A DNA stretch of 58,217 bases from NCBI GenBank assembly GCA_003481775.1, contig QULU01000031.1, forward strand, positions 1 through 58,217, in the 5' to 3' direction. Shown piece after piece: positions 8,968 through 17,870 of this stretch. Both the position numbers and the translations under genes were made by a program. The notes beneath the pieces are model-generated. The model was not told the DNA's origin. It ran no database searches and saw nothing but the letters and a program-made list of their open reading frames with translations. Source of the stretch: Clostridiaceae bacterium OM02-2AC. GTDB lineage: Bacteria > Bacillota_I > Bacilli_A > Erysipelotrichales > Erysipelotrichaceae. The stretch's first letter is position 1. Each line of letters opens with the position of its first letter.

Positions 8968-9741
8968 ATGAACATAGGATTAGCCCTGGTATTTGGTGTA
9001 CTCTACTGGCTGGCAACCAATAAACTCTGGTATGGTACACTGCATCTCGTCCGTCAGCCACTGGTTCTGGCGGTTCCGATTGGACTTATTATGGGAAACC
9101 TGGGGGATGCGATGAAAATCGGCGCATCTCTACAGATGATTTATTTAGGCGCAATAGCTCCGGGCGGTACACTGCCTGCGGATGAAGCGCTGGCATCCTG
9201 CATTACGATTCCGGTGGCACTGGCAGCCGGATTAGCGCCGGATATTGCTGTAACCATTGCTGTTCCGGTAGGACTTCTGGGAGTCCTGCTGGATAATCTG
9301 AAGCGTACCTATCATTCCTACTTTGTCCACCTTGCGGACAAGGCAGCTGAAAAAGGGGATATGAAAGCGATGGGCAGAGCGGAATTCTGGTATCCGTTCT
9401 TCTGTTCCATTCCACTGCGTGTTCTTCCGACAACGCTGGCACTGCTGTTTGGAACCGATGCCGTATCCGCGTTCCTGAATGCGATTCCTGCATGGGCAAT
9501 GAACGGTCTGAGTGTTGCGGGCGGTCTGCTTCCGGCCCTTGGCTTTGCGGTAACCATCATGGTCATTGGGAAAAAGGAGCTTATCCCATACTTTATTCTT
9601 GGCTTTGCAATGTATGCCTACACAGGTATGAATACGATAGGAATTGCGGTAATTGCAATTTGTATTGCAATTCTTCAATCACAGTTTACCAACAGTACCG
9701 GCAGTACAGTCGTTGTAGATGATGATGAAGGAGATTTCTGA
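8968..9741 (+). CDS. PTS mannose/sorbose-family EIIC membrane subunit
   Basis: A 257-residue membrane protein of the EIIC-Man family (PTS_EIIC sorbose-type) with PLVLAVPIGLIMGNLGDAM and LGAIAPGGTLPADEALA near the start, which help form the sugar channel together with EIID. AAAAGGAG lies 7 bases before the ATG. Note the 108-base gap after EIIB, the only sizable gap inside the PTS block. Its stop is one base before the EIID start. Confidence 0.92.
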   Translation: MNIGLALVFGVLYWLATNKLWYGTLHLVRQPLVLAVPIGLIMGNLGDAMKIGASLQMIYLGAIAPGGTLPADEALASCITIPVALAAGLAPDIAVTIAVPVGLLGVLLDNLKRTYHSYFVHLADKAAEKGDMKAMGRAEFWYPFFCSIPLRVLPTTLALLFGTDAVSAFLNAIPAWAMNGLSVAGGLLPALGFAVTIMVIGKKELIPYFILGFAMYAYTGMNTIGIAVIAICIAILQSQFTNSTGSTVVVDDDEGDF

Positions 9742-9742
9742 T

Positions 9743-10588
9743 ATGAGCGAACTTAATCTGAAGAAAAATGAAGTAATCAAGGGCTGGGCAAAATATTATC
9801 TTACAGCCGAGGTGAATTCCGGCTTTGAGCGTTTGACGGCTCCGGCATTCTCCTATGGTATGAGTGCAATTCTTGCGAAGCTGTATAAGGAGGATGAAGA
9901 GGAATACAAGAAAGCATTACAGCGTCATTTGATGTTCTATAACTCCGAGGCAACCTGGGGCTCCGTTATCTTCGGTATGACCTGCGCTTTGGAGGAGGAG
10001 CGCGCAATCATGCTGCAGGAAGGGGCAGGCAGTGAAGAGCTGGAGGCCTCCGCAGATATGATCAGCAACCTGAAGGTCGGTCTGATGGGACCACTGGCAG
10101 GAATTGGAGATACCATCAATCACGGTATGCTTCGTCCGCTGCTGTTATCCATGTTTATTCCACTGGCCGCAGAGGGGAACTGGCTGGCAGGCGTCGGTCC
10201 ACTGCTGATCTGGGGTGTTGCCATAACTTTCCTTGCGTATACACTTGTCACAAAGGGCTATACACTGGGAAGAAAATCTGTGGTATCCATTCTGAAATCC
10301 GGTAAGCTGAATCAGTTCATTAAGACAGCCAGTGTGCTTGGTCTGTTTATGATGGGAGCATTGTCTTCCACCTATGTAAAGCTTGTTACACCAATATCAT
10401 GGGCGAATGCAGTTGGTGAAAAACAGCTGCTGCAGGATGTTTTGAATAAGATTTTCCCGAATATTCTGCCGCTGCTCGTCGTATTTGGCATTTATTTCTA
10501 TATTAAGAAAAGCGGGCCGAAGTATGTACGCATTCTGGTATCCATCCTGGTGCTGTCTGTGGTACTTTCCTTCTTCGGTATCGTTTAA
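9743..10588 (+). CDS. PTS mannose/sorbose-family EIID membrane subunit
   Basis: A 281-residue EIID protein: long N-terminal cytoplasmic part (FYNSEATWGSVIFGMTCALE, then GLMGPLAGIGDTINHG), both EIID signatures, and C-terminal membrane spans. With EIIC it forms the permease. AAGGAGAT lies 7 bases before the ATG at 9743 and is inside the end of the EIIC gene. EIID exists only in the mannose/sorbose PTS family, which fixes the class of the transporter. Confidence 0.93.
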   Translation: MSELNLKKNEVIKGWAKYYLTAEVNSGFERLTAPAFSYGMSAILAKLYKEDEEEYKKALQRHLMFYNSEATWGSVIFGMTCALEEERAIMLQEGAGSEELEASADMISNLKVGLMGPLAGIGDTINHGMLRPLLLSMFIPLAAEGNWLAGVGPLLIWGVAITFLAYTLVTKGYTLGRKSVVSILKSGKLNQFIKTASVLGLFMMGALSSTYVKLVTPISWANAVGEKQLLQDVLNKIFPNILPLLVVFGIYFYIKKSGPKYVRILVSILVLSVVLSFFGIV

Positions 10589-10600
10589 GGAGGAGCATGT

Positions 10601-11419
10601 ATGGAACAAAAGCAATGGATTGATTTGAATAACAAGGTCGTGATTGTGACCGGTGGTGCGATGGGAATCGGGGAAGCTATGGTAAAGGATCTGCTTGCCT
10701 GCAATGCCAGAGTCGCAATCTTCGATCTGGCAAAGCCAAAGGATTTCTGTGAGGATGAGCGTAAGATGTATGTGCATCTGGATATCCGTAATAAAAAGGA
10801 GGTCGAGGCTGGTGTTGATGCCGTAGTACAGAAATTCGGGACAGTGGATGCTCTGGTAAACGATGCCGGTGTAACCAGACCGCGGATTCTTGTCGATTAC
10901 TATGGCAGTGAACCGCAGTATGAGCTGAGCGAAGAGGATTTTGATTTTATGGTCGGTGTCAATCAGAAGGGAACGTTTCTGGTGTCGCAGGCGGTGACAC
11001 GCGTATTGTATGGAAAAAAGGAGGGAGTTATCATCAACCTCTCTTCCTGTGCAGGATTGATGGGCTCCCGAGGACATAGCTGCTATTCTGCCACAAAGGC
11101 TGCGATTCATGCCTTTACAATTTCCTGGGCAAAGGAGCTGGGACCGTATAATATTCGTGTTGTCGGTGTGGCACCAGATATTCTGGATCGTACCCCTGCC
11201 AATAATGATGAAAAATATAGAGCGCAGGCATATGGTCGCGGCTGGGATGTCAATACCAAGCCGGAGGAGTTCTTCAAAAATTACAAATCCTCTATACCAT
11301 TAGGAAGACCGGGACATCTGTATGAGGTAGCGGATCTGATCTGTTATCTGATTTCCGATCATGCCAGCTATATCACCGGCGTCACCATTCCGGTATCCGG
11401 AGGAAAAAGCAAGGGATAG
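10601..11419 (+). CDS. SDR oxidoreductase, likely sorbitol-6-phosphate 2-dehydrogenase
   Basis: A 272-residue short-chain dehydrogenase. The NAD-binding motif is TGGAMGIGEAM (residues about 19-29), the NAG-like motif is NDAGV, the catalytic set is NLSSC...YSATK, and the C-terminus ends GVTIPVSGGKSKG. The internal segment DYYGSEPQYELSEEDFDFMV is one I associate with SorD/SorF-type sorbitol-6-phosphate dehydrogenases of sorbose operons. It would convert sorbitol-6-phosphate to fructose-6-phosphate. It is 12 bases after EIID with an AAGGAGG box, so it belongs to the PTS operon and probably handles the imported phospho-sugar. Confidence 0.75.
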   Translation: MEQKQWIDLNNKVVIVTGGAMGIGEAMVKDLLACNARVAIFDLAKPKDFCEDERKMYVHLDIRNKKEVEAGVDAVVQKFGTVDALVNDAGVTRPRILVDYYGSEPQYELSEEDFDFMVGVNQKGTFLVSQAVTRVLYGKKEGVIINLSSCAGLMGSRGHSCYSATKAAIHAFTISWAKELGPYNIRVVGVAPDILDRTPANNDEKYRAQAYGRGWDVNTKPEEFFKNYKSSIPLGRPGHLYEVADLICYLISDHASYITGVTIPVSGGKSKG

Positions 11420-11460
11420 ATAACACGAGGGTTATATCGTAACCACTTGCATAAGAATAC

Positions 11461-11483
11461 AGCGGTCTGCAGGGCAGGCCGCT
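11461..11483 (+). other. intercistronic hairpin
   Basis: AGCGGTCTGC and GCAGGCCGCT form a 10-base stem with one G-T pair and a 3-base loop, followed only by TTCC. It is more likely an mRNA-stabilising or attenuating hairpin between the SDR and MtlD-like genes than a full terminator. Confidence 0.5.
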
Positions 11484-11618
11484 TTCCATAAGGTGCGTGC
11501 TATGCCCAAAAGCATGCAGCTACTGCACAGGAATGCAAAAATGCAAGGCTATGCGTGTCATAGTGATGCTTATTGCCTTGCGATATGGTCCCATAGAGAA
11601 ATGGGAGACTGGAGGAAC

Positions 11619-12707
11619 ATGAAAGAAGCAGTACTTATTGGCGCAGGACAGACAGGGCGCGGCTTTATCGCACCCATCCTGCAGGCAAATGCATATCATA
11701 TTACGTTTATTGATAAAAATAAAGAGCTTATAGACCAGCTGAATGCGGAAAAATCTTATACCGTTCACTACTTTGGTGATACGAAGAAGCCGATTCAAAT
11801 TACCGGCTATGATGCCTATACGACGGCAGAGGAGGAAGCCGTGGAGAAGCTGGCACACTCAGATTTGATCACGACAAGTGTATTCGCAGGGAATATAAAG
11901 GAGCTGGTGGGGCTATTGCGTGCTGCGGCTGAACAGTGCGATGAAAAGCAGCTGCGGATCATATGCTGTGAAAACGGTGTCCACGTAAAACAGCCGCTTG
12001 TGGATGCGAATATATCCAATAGTATTTCTGAGGGTGTTATTTTTTGTACCACACTGCAGCCAGAGGAAAAAAGTCTGGCACTGATTAGCGAGGATGTCGC
12101 AGAGCTACCGGTGGATGGCAGTGTAAAGGGGATGCTTTTAGACCTTCAGGGAATGCCGCTAGAAGCAGATTTTCCATCCCTGATTCAAAGAAAAATTTAT
12201 ACGTATAATTTCATGAGCGCGATCGTTGCATATCTGGGGGATTTTCTACAATATGAGGTTTATGGAGAAGCCGCAAATGATACACAGATTATGGAGCTGA
12301 TGGATCGAGCAGTACCAGTTGTCAGTACGATCATCGCAAAGGAGTATGCGGTGGAACAGGATGTGCAGCTTGCCTTTACCATGCGTGCCGTGCATAAATT
12401 CCGTAACAGGGATATCTATGATACGGTGTATCGCAATGCGCGGCAGGCACAACGTAAGCTGAAAAAAGAGGAACGGCTGTATGAACCGCTCCGACTTGCT
12501 GAAAAATATGGACAGAAATGCGGGTATATCGTACTTACGGCAGCTGCGGCTATGCGGTATGCTGTGGTTAAGGAAGGCAACGATTTGGATACTCTTATGA
12601 AGCTGTATGAGAATTTTCACGCTGCGGATAAGCTGAGGGAGGTATATGCCATGCTAAAGGAAAGCATATCCCTACAGGAGTTAATCAAATTCTGTGCTGA
12701 ATTCTAG
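11619..12707 (+). CDS. mannitol-1-phosphate 5-dehydrogenase-like polyol dehydrogenase
   Basis: A 362-residue protein of the long-chain mannitol dehydrogenase family. The Rossmann motif is IGAGQTGRGFIAPIL at residues about 5-19, and the conserved K(R)-x-Y-x-x-N-x-x-H-type region is seen in RKIYTYNFMSAIVAYLG. MtlD itself interconverts mannitol-1-phosphate and fructose-6-phosphate; the length fits (about 380). GGAGG lies just before the ATG at 11619. As the last gene of the PTS operon it probably works with the SDR on the same sugar phosphate, for example reducing a ketose-1-phosphate to a hexitol phosphate that the SDR re-oxidises. The exact substrate is not certain. Confidence 0.75.
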   Translation: MKEAVLIGAGQTGRGFIAPILQANAYHITFIDKNKELIDQLNAEKSYTVHYFGDTKKPIQITGYDAYTTAEEEAVEKLAHSDLITTSVFAGNIKELVGLLRAAAEQCDEKQLRIICCENGVHVKQPLVDANISNSISEGVIFCTTLQPEEKSLALISEDVAELPVDGSVKGMLLDLQGMPLEADFPSLIQRKIYTYNFMSAIVAYLGDFLQYEVYGEAANDTQIMELMDRAVPVVSTIIAKEYAVEQDVQLAFTMRAVHKFRNRDIYDTVYRNARQAQRKLKKEERLYEPLRLAEKYGQKCGYIVLTAAAAMRYAVVKEGNDLDTLMKLYENFHAADKLREVYAMLKESISLQELIKFCAEF

Positions 12708-12851
12708 GTGTATGATTTCCTTCCCTATGAGCATTGTACGTATGAACAGCAGAGCACTCTATACCTGTTAAAAATATGCAGCATCCATTCATGTAATGTA
12801 TTAACAATATTTTCGATACCTGTGATAAGGCTGCGGCAGAAAGAATAGATT

Positions 12852-12895
12852 AAAAAACTGTTTTATAGAGGCATATGCTTATAAAACAGTTTTTT
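12852..12895. terminator. bidirectional intrinsic terminator
   Basis: A 16-base perfect stem (AAAAAACTGTTTTATA and its complement) around a 12-base loop, with A- and T-runs on each side. It lies between the convergent MtlD-like and Rpn-like genes and can serve both. Confidence 0.9.
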
Positions 12896-12912
12896 TATTT
12901 GGATTGTATGTA

Positions 12913-13805
12913 TTACTTCATTGACATAACCTGATCCTTCAGCTCCTGAAAAGAATTACAGACCAGGATCAAGCTGGATACGGCTTCGATTTGTTCATTG
13001 CTCAAAGATTGCAGCCAGGCTGAACAATCCTCATGATATTTACTTTCCAGCTGTTTGATTAACAGCAATTCTTCTCCTTTCTTTTTTCCTTCTTCAAAGC
13101 TGTCCTCCAAGCCATAGCGGTAACGTGCCTCTCCCATCTGAATGGCCATTGCGGTTGACCACAGCTCATCGTCCTTTTGCATTTCCTCGTACTTATCCAC
13201 GAATACCTTCACCAGCCTTTCCTTTGACTTCAGTATATCATTTTTTTCATTGTTTTCAAACAGGTACACCAGCTGTTCAAAGTCATTCAGTCTTTGCAGC
13301 TCCTTCTCCTTTACAATGTCATTGATTGCCGGCATATGAATATAGGTGCGAAGGATAAGCGGATAGTAGCTTTCATTCTCTCCCTGCTCATTGCGCATCT
13401 GGTAGTGATTGATCAGATTTCGGTTGTTCCATGCATACTCATCAATGAAAATAATCTGGTATACCGGCTTTAAATCCTTGTACTTCTTTCCACTATTCAG
13501 CTGATTATTCAATGCTCTGGCTCCATAAAATTCAAAGCGCATCATTTCCGCTATTCCCTTATAGGTCGTCTGCATCTCGATATTGAAATGACGATTCATT
13601 TCATCCTTCACATGGACATCCAGAATGATACGCTTCTTTCCAATGATGCCCGATCCAGATTCGGATTCAGGACGGTACTTTCCTTAACCCTGATTCCGGT
13701 AGCACGCTGAATAATGGTGTTGCGGGCGTACACGGAGCCTTCGTCCTCACGGGAAAGGGTGTACTTAAAAAATAGATCATTGCTGTAATTCAGTTGATTT
13801 GACAT
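12913..13805 (-). pseudogene. Rpn / PD-(D/E)XK nuclease-family transposase, frameshifted
   Basis: Two reading frames together give one protein of about 297 residues. The first 65 codons (SNDLFFKYTLSREDEGS, RNTIIQRATGI, VLNPNLD) are the usual N-terminus of Rpn-type recombination-promoting nucleases. After about 13655 the frame is wrong, and the next correct segment (GIIGKKRIILDVHVKDEMNR, then HFNIEMQTT) continues in the neighbouring frame to 12913. One missing base near 13650-13660 explains it. The nuclease D...E-x-Q core (LDVHVKDE...NIEMQ) lies just after the break. Start at 13805 follows GGAGG. Real decay, phase variation and a sequencing error cannot be told apart here. Confidence 0.8.
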
Positions 13806-14085
13806 CTTCATGTCCTCCATTCTGTAAGGGTTCCTTACACCCCTTTATACGTATGAAATCTGTGAAACTCCTAAATTATCCACACTTTATTGATTTTTCT
13901 TGTACTTTTTGTATGCCAAAAGGGAAATGAAATATATACAAAGCTTTACCCACCTGTATGTGGCTTTCCATATTTTTATAGCATGCCGAAGAGAGCTTGC
14001 TGTTTCTTCCTATCGGTATCCGGGGACAAGCCCTTTTTCACATGGCGATGAGCATCTACTGAAAAAATTACATTTCTGTTTCATA
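13806..14085. other. intergenic region between divergent genes
   Basis: Holds the upstream region of the Rpn-like gene. A 68-codon open frame at 13900-14106 has no ribosome-binding site and no recognisable product, so it is not called. Confidence 0.4.
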
Positions 14086-14114
14086 TTTACACATCCTGTT
14101 TCATGAGTTATAAT
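14086..14114 (+). promoter_or_regulatory. promoter of the FMN riboswitch-ribU unit
   Basis: TTTACA, 17 bases, TATAAT. Transcription would start near 14121, about 45 bases before the aptamer. Confidence 0.7.
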
Positions 14115-14165
14115 AAAAATACAGATTGTGTTGACGCATGACCTGCATTCAAAATTGAATAACAA

Positions 14166-14279
14166 GTCTTTGTGGCAGGGTGAAATTCCCTACCGATGGT
14201 GATAGTCCATGACCCGCGTAATGAGCGGCTGAGCCAGCGAAATTCTGGCACCGACGGTAAAGTCCGGATGAGAAAAGAC
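14166..14279 (+). ncRNA. FMN riboswitch (RFN element)
   Basis: The conserved RFN blocks are present in order: GGCAGGGTGAAATTCCC, ACCGATGGTGATAGTCCATG, GACCCGCG, GAGCGG, CTGAGCCAGCGAAATTCTGG, ACCGACGGT and AAAGTCCGGATG, closed by the P1 stem GTCTTT/AAAGAC. FMN binding would favour the terminator at 14295-14334 and switch off riboflavin uptake. Confidence 0.95.
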
Positions 14280-14294
14280 ATTTTCTGTAAACAT

Positions 14295-14334
14295 ACACCT
14301 GAAGACGAGTTTTTTCGTAGTCAGGTGTTTTTTT
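14295..14334 (+). terminator. riboswitch expression-platform terminator
   Basis: ACACCTGA/TCAGGTGT stem with an 18-base loop followed by seven T's, directly after the FMN aptamer and before ribU. Confidence 0.85.
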
Positions 14335-14353
14335 GAAATGGAGGAGATGTGAA

Positions 14354-14962
14354 TTGAAAAACAACATGAGTGCAAAGCGGCTTGCCCTGATTGGCATGCT
14401 TGGCGCACTGGGAGCGATACTGATGATGTTTCGCTTTCCCATTCCGTTTATGCCGCCCTTTCTAAGCTTTGATCTGGCTGCGATACCGGAGCTGATTGGA
14501 GCCTTCGCTCTGGGACCGGTGGCAGGCGTTCTAATTGTCTTTATCCGTGTTATGGTACAGATGGTGATTTCCGGCTCCAATTCCATGTTTACCGGAGAGC
14601 TGCAGAGCTTTTTGCTGGGAGTTGCCCTTGTATTACCCGCCGCCCTGCTTTATCGTCATAAGAAGACACGAAAGGAAGCACTGCTGGGAATGGCGGCAGG
14701 AACTTTGGCTAGTACGTTACTTGCTGTATTAACCAATCTGTTTTTGATTATTCCATTCTATGTTGCCCTGTATAACATGAATATGGATCAGATTATCCAG
14801 TCCTGTTCCAAGGTCAATCCGATGATGAATTCTGTCACTACCATGGTGATTCTGGGCATTGTTCCGTTTAATCTGATAAAATACGGGATCAGCTGCCTGA
14901 TAACCTTTGCCGTATATAAGAAAATCAGTCCGATGATTCACCGATTCGCAAATAGTCAGTAA
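14354..14962 (+). CDS. ribU: riboflavin ECF transporter S component RibU
   Basis: A 202-residue, six-span S component. SAKRLALIGMLGALGAILM at the N-terminus carries the A-x-x-x-A-type contact for the EcfT subunit, and FLSFDLAAIPELIGAFALGP is the RibU/ECF signature. Control by the FMN riboswitch just upstream makes the substrate riboflavin. GGAGGAGATGTG is best spaced for a TTG start at 14354; an ATG four codons later is the alternative. EcfA/EcfT subunits are not in the window and are normally shared by several S components. Confidence 0.93.
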   Translation: MKNNMSAKRLALIGMLGALGAILMMFRFPIPFMPPFLSFDLAAIPELIGAFALGPVAGVLIVFIRVMVQMVISGSNSMFTGELQSFLLGVALVLPAALLYRHKKTRKEALLGMAAGTLASTLLAVLTNLFLIIPFYVALYNMNMDQIIQSCSKVNPMMNSVTTMVILGIVPFNLIKYGISCLITFAVYKKISPMIHRFANSQ

Positions 14963-14975
14963 GGAGGAAATGAAG

Positions 14976-15431
14976 ATGACATTTGAAGAAGGAGTAGCAT
15001 TGCTGTTTCACAAGCTGGGGGATTCCAAGATTATGGCCCTTGGCTCCAGCGTCAATGATTACGTCATGGTACGTAATGTAAGCTGTCTGTTCTATGATGG
15101 AAAAATCTATTTTAAGACAGATAAGAATTTCCGCAAGACACAGCAGCTGTACCAGAACCCGCAGGTGGCACTCTGCACAGGCGGCGTTCAGGTAGAGGGA
15201 ATCGCCGTAAACAAGGGGCTTGTCGTGGATGAGCCGGGAAGAAGGTTTGAAGCCTTGTATAAGAAATATCTGTGGCAGAGCTATAATGCATACAGCCACG
15301 AGGATACAGAGATTCTGATAGAGGTAACACCGCGGTTTGTGGAAATCTGGGATGAGGATGAGAATCGCAATGCGTTTCAGACCTTCCTTGACTTTGATAA
15401 AAAGACAGTGGAAATCAAGCCGTACGATTAA
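14976..15431 (+). CDS. pyridoxamine 5'-phosphate oxidase-family flavin-binding protein
   Basis: A 151-residue protein of the FMN-binding split-barrel class: MALGSSVNDYVMVRNVSCLF at residues about 19-38, then KIYFKTDKNFRKTQQLYQNP and VALCTGGVQVEG. Such proteins bind FMN or F420/heme and are often small flavin reductases. GGAGG lies 8 bases before the ATG at 14976 (an ATG at 14970 is too close). It starts 13 bases after ribU, so it shares the FMN riboswitch, which supports a flavin-related role. The substrate is unknown. Confidence 0.82.
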   Translation: MTFEEGVALLFHKLGDSKIMALGSSVNDYVMVRNVSCLFYDGKIYFKTDKNFRKTQQLYQNPQVALCTGGVQVEGIAVNKGLVVDEPGRRFEALYKKYLWQSYNAYSHEDTEILIEVTPRFVEIWDEDENRNAFQTFLDFDKKTVEIKPYD

Positions 15432-15618
15432 CGTATGCGAAAGACGGGTACAGGATGACAAAATGCTGTGCCTTTTTCTATATATCAGATACATTCACCC
15501 TCTTTTTCCTTGCCTGCAGCATTCTACGTACACAACAGTATAACGAAGTCGATTTTCTTCTCATTCTGCAGGTTTTTGTGGTATACTACATTTGCCTGTA
15601 GGGCAGGGAGTGATATCA

Positions 15619-16509
15619 ATGATGAAAGATTATTTAGTAAAGGCGCTTGCATGCAATGAGCATGTGAGAATCTATATATGCTCTTCTACGCATATGGTGG
15701 AGGAAGCAAGAAAACGTTTTGATTTATGGCCGACAAGTGCGGCTGCCTTAGGACGCGTATTGACTGTGGGCTCCATGATGGGAAGCATGCTGAAAACAGC
15801 ACAGGAACAGATTACGATTCGCATCAACGGCGGAGGTCCCATTGGCACTATTCTGGTGGACGCCTACAGTGACGGTCATGTGCGCGGCTTTGTGAGTGAC
15901 CCGCATATCATGCTGCAATACAATGATACCGGAAAACTGGCGGTCGGAGCTGCTGTGGGGAAAGACGGTTATCTGGAAGTTGTGAAGGATATGAACATGA
16001 AGGAAAACTGGAGCGGTACCGTTGCGTTGCAGAGCGGTGAAATCGGTGATGATTTTGCATACTACTTTACCGCAAGCGAACAGACACCGTCCGCAGTCAG
16101 TGTCGGTGTGCTCGTTAATACCGACAATTCCATCCTTTCTGCAGGTGGCATGATTATCCAGATGCTTCCGGACGCAGAGGAAGCGGATATCGTTAAGGTG
16201 GAACAGATTGTGGCAAATCTAAAGCATATGTCCACCATGATTCAGGAATACGCCAGTCTGGAGGATATTCTGCGTGATCTGTTTGACGATGTCAGAATCC
16301 TGACAGGACAGGATATTGAATTCCGCTGTAAATGTGATCGTGCAACCATGAAGCGTGTTCTGACAACCCTTCCAAAGGAAGAACGCCAGCAGATGATCGA
16401 AGAGGATCACGGCTGTGAAATCACCTGTAATTTCTGTGGAGAGAAATATCAATTCAGCGAGGAAGAGCTCCTGGAGCTGGAAAGGTTTATCGAGACACAT
16501 GCCAAATAA
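15619..16509 (+). CDS. hslO: redox-regulated molecular chaperone Hsp33
   Basis: A 296-residue Hsp33. The N-terminal domain carries [19 protein letters not shown] and the C-terminal zinc-switch has the four cysteines C-K-C (FRCKCD, about residue 237) and C-N-F-C (about 271). Oxidation of these cysteines releases zinc and activates holdase function in the cytoplasm. The ATG at 15619 follows AGGGAGTGAT; an ATG one codon later is equally possible. It overlaps dusB by 11 bases. Confidence 0.96.
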   Translation: MMKDYLVKALACNEHVRIYICSSTHMVEEARKRFDLWPTSAAALGRVLTVGSMMGSMLKTAQEQITIRINGGGPIGTILVDAYSDGHVRGFVSDPHIMLQYNDTGKLAVGAAVGKDGYLEVVKDMNMKENWSGTVALQSGEIGDDFAYYFTASEQTPSAVSVGVLVNTDNSILSAGGMIIQMLPDAEEADIVKVEQIVANLKHMSTMIQEYASLEDILRDLFDDVRILTGQDIEFRCKCDRATMKRVLTTLPKEERQQMIEEDHGCEITCNFCGEKYQFSEEELLELERFIETHAK

Positions 16510-17515
16510 CAGCTGGAAAATCAGAGATATCATGATACCGAATCAAGTGGTAATCGCACCGATGGCCGGGATATCCAATCCTGCCTTTCGCGTAATCTGC
16601 AAGGAATTCGGTGCCGGACTTATTTATACGGAGATGGTTTCGGATAAGGCGCTGTATTATGATAATGAAAAAACCGTAGGAATGACGGATGTTGAGGAAC
16701 AGGAGCATCCCCTGGCCATGCAGATATTCGGACATGATATAGAGACAATGGTGTATGCCGCAAAATTTCTGGATGAAAAAACCGATTGTGATATCATTGA
16801 TATCAATATGGGATGTCCTGTCACAAAAATTGTGAAATCCTTTGCGGGAAGCGCCCTGATGAAGGATGTCGATCATGCTGTGGAAATGAGCAGGGCTGTT
16901 GTACAGAGTGTAAAGAAGCCGGTTACCGTAAAAATGCGAATCGGCTGGGATATGGATCAGATTACATGTCTTGAGCTTGCCCGTGGTCTGGAGTCTGTCG
17001 GAGTGCAGGCACTTGCTGTGCATGGACGAACCAGAAAACAGATGTATGAAGGCTGCGCAGACTGGTCCTATATTAAAAAGGTGAAGGAAGCTGTATCCAT
17101 TCCTGTAATGGGAAACGGTGATGTGCGAAGCGGTGAGGATGCAGTGCGCATGCTGAAGGAAACCGGCAGTGATGCTGTCATGATCGGCCGCGGTGTTTTG
17201 GGCGATCCCTGGCTGATTAAGGATATTGTTCATTATCTGGATTGTGGTAAGCATATGCCGGAGGTAACGCTGGAGGAAAAATTCGCAATGGCCAGACTGC
17301 ACGCAAAACGCCTGTGTAATCTAAAGGGTGAATTCGTCGGTATTCGTGAAATGCGCGGGCACGCTGCCTGGTATGTGAAGGGGCTGCCAAAGAGCCATCA
17401 GCTCAAGGATCAGCTGACCAAAATTGAAACCTACGAGGAAATGCAAAACATTTTATCCGCATATGAAGCAGAGTATGCGAGAATGCGAGAACAGTATAAA
17501 CAGGGAAACCGTTGA
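16499..17515 (+). CDS. dusB: tRNA-dihydrouridine synthase DusB
   Basis: A 338-residue FMN-dependent tRNA-dihydrouridine synthase. [20 protein letters not shown] is the N-terminal signature, [20 protein letters not shown] carries the catalytic Cys, and KMRIGWD plus [12 protein letters not shown] complete the TIM barrel. It reduces specific uridines in the tRNA D-loop. The ATG lies inside the 3' end of hslO, so the two are coupled. In Bacillus subtilis hslO, dusB and lysS are also near each other; here pepF lies between. Confidence 0.93.
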   Translation: MPNNSWKIRDIMIPNQVVIAPMAGISNPAFRVICKEFGAGLIYTEMVSDKALYYDNEKTVGMTDVEEQEHPLAMQIFGHDIETMVYAAKFLDEKTDCDIIDINMGCPVTKIVKSFAGSALMKDVDHAVEMSRAVVQSVKKPVTVKMRIGWDMDQITCLELARGLESVGVQALAVHGRTRKQMYEGCADWSYIKKVKEAVSIPVMGNGDVRSGEDAVRMLKETGSDAVMIGRGVLGDPWLIKDIVHYLDCGKHMPEVTLEEKFAMARLHAKRLCNLKGEFVGIREMRGHAAWYVKGLPKSHQLKDQLTKIETYEEMQNILSAYEAEYARMREQYKQGNR

Positions 17516-17586
17516 ACTGGTGATAGTTCATTATGTTACAGGGATAGTGCCTGTAACGAATGAACAGCCGTTTCAAACGGTTTTTT
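17506..17586 (+). terminator. long intrinsic terminator after dusB
   Basis: An extended imperfect hairpin: outer arms AAACCGTT/AACGGTTT and inner arms GTTCATT...GTTACAGG with CCTGTAAC...ATGAAC, then TTTTTT. It ends the hslO-dusB transcript. Confidence 0.8.
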
Positions 17587-17870
17587 CTTTTTACATAGTG
17601 GTATAGAAGAATCATATCTTTTATCCATATACCTTAACTACTGACAATATTATATTTAGAAAGCATATGTGAACAATGTTCCAGCATGTATTCCTGTATT
17701 TCTGTTGAAAACTGCCGTGGATTCCCCTGGTCAACACTCCCTTTATTTGTACGAAGGGATCAGGATATGTGTGCACATATCCAATAAACAAAAGGAAAGA
17801 GACATATTTTCACATTGTTTGGATATCTTTTACATGAAATTTCTCGTATAATGATTCATGAGGTGATAGC

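Noticed and set aside
11461..11483. A terminator splitting the PTS operon before the MtlD-like gene
   Set aside because: The stem is strong but lacks a T-run, and no new promoter could be seen before 11619.
13900..14106. 68-codon open frame upstream of the FMN riboswitch
   Set aside because: No ribosome-binding site, no recognisable family, and it overlaps the riboswitch promoter.
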